This document shows, piece by piece, positions 63,958 to 64,000 of a DNA stretch of 64,000 nucleotides. The notes under the pieces were generated by a model. The model did not search any database. It was not told the origin of the DNA and saw nothing but the letters and a program-made list of their open reading frames with translations. How positions within the stretch are numbered: position 1 is the stretch's first letter; every line of letters begins with the position of its first letter. The stretch is from Phaeobacter sp. B1627. GTDB lineage: Bacteria > Pseudomonadota > Alphaproteobacteria > Rhodobacterales > Rhodobacteraceae. The DNA lies in NCBI RefSeq assembly GCF_006265095.1, contig NZ_VCNK01000016.1:1-64000 (forward strand), given 5' to 3'. The translations under genes were made by a program, and so were the position numbers.

Positions 63958-64000
63958 ATGCCCAACATCATCACCAAGATCGAACGCGCAGCCGCCGAAG
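63958..64000 (+). CDS. Start of a divergent gene, cut by the window edge
   Basis: The ATG at 63958 has aggga upstream and reads MPNIITKIERAAAE to the edge. Too little is present to name it. Its position, divergent from the carboxylase cluster, would suit a regulator of that cluster. Confidence 0.45.
   Translation, partial: MPNIITKIERAAAE

Overview
The window looks like an alphaproteobacterial chromosome, most likely Rhodobacteraceae (Roseobacter group). The support is the gene order yacG - RNase E/G - maf - infA and LMW-phosphatase - UPF0262 - hisD - DUF2948 - murA, the high-GC codon use of the right half, and the many ABC transporters. This is an inference from protein resemblance and synteny; no search was run.

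Positions 1-865 hold a scar: a tyrosine integrase gene whose middle has been replaced by a piece of a phage portal protein gene. Positions 866-33637 are a genomic island of about 32.8 kb in the 3' end of a tRNA-Phe gene. A 30-bp direct repeat marks its two ends, an intact integrase lies just inside the left end, and phased arm-type repeats lie inside both ends. From left to right the island carries: IS debris; a compact CBASS anti-phage operon (CD-NTase, stand-alone E2-like protein, HNH-SAVED effector); two overlapping tyrosine recombinases plus a putative excisionase-like DNA-binding protein; a copper module (small secreted protein, cytochrome c, multicopper oxidase, cytochrome c, DUF305 membrane protein, broken glutaredoxin); two small unknown genes; a decayed IS3 element; a 1,349-aa KAP-type P-loop NTPase with membrane helices; a nuclease fragment and a GIY-YIG-like fragment separated by an intact IS5 element; five 21-bp-phased iterons that look like an orphan plasmid origin; a DUF433 protein; a large unknown protein of 759 aa; and nested remnants of an integrase, an IS5 and an IS66 element.

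From 33.6 to 42.5 kb, core genes run on the minus strand: tRNA-Phe, yacG, RNase E/G, maf, infA, a nitrilase-family amidohydrolase, a GNAT, a SnoaL-like protein, an LMW phosphatase, UPF0262, hisD, DUF2948, murA and a 51-aa leader gene. tRNA-Thr follows on the plus strand.

From 43.0 to 50.0 kb, a hybrid sensor kinase and an OmpR-type regulator are divergent from a phnD-phnC-phnE-phnE phosphonate/phosphite-type ABC transporter. From 50.1 to 56.8 kb there is a TIM-barrel isomerase and a complete five-gene peptide-type ABC transporter. From 57.0 to 63.7 kb the minus strand carries an aminotransferase, an SDR dehydrogenase and a six-gene cluster in which biotin carboxylase and its biotin carrier are coupled to PxpB, PxpC, a lysine-less biotin-carrier-like protein and PxpA. 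This looks like a split, urea-carboxylase-like or 5-oxoprolinase-like enzyme for a cyclic amide or other nitrogen compound, possibly one imported by the neighbouring transporter. A divergent gene begins at the right edge.

The most interesting part is the recombinase set next to the CBASS operon inside the tRNA-Phe island (7.3-11.5 kb), with the orphan iterons and the unknown large proteins at 19.6 and 27.6 kb as further candidates.
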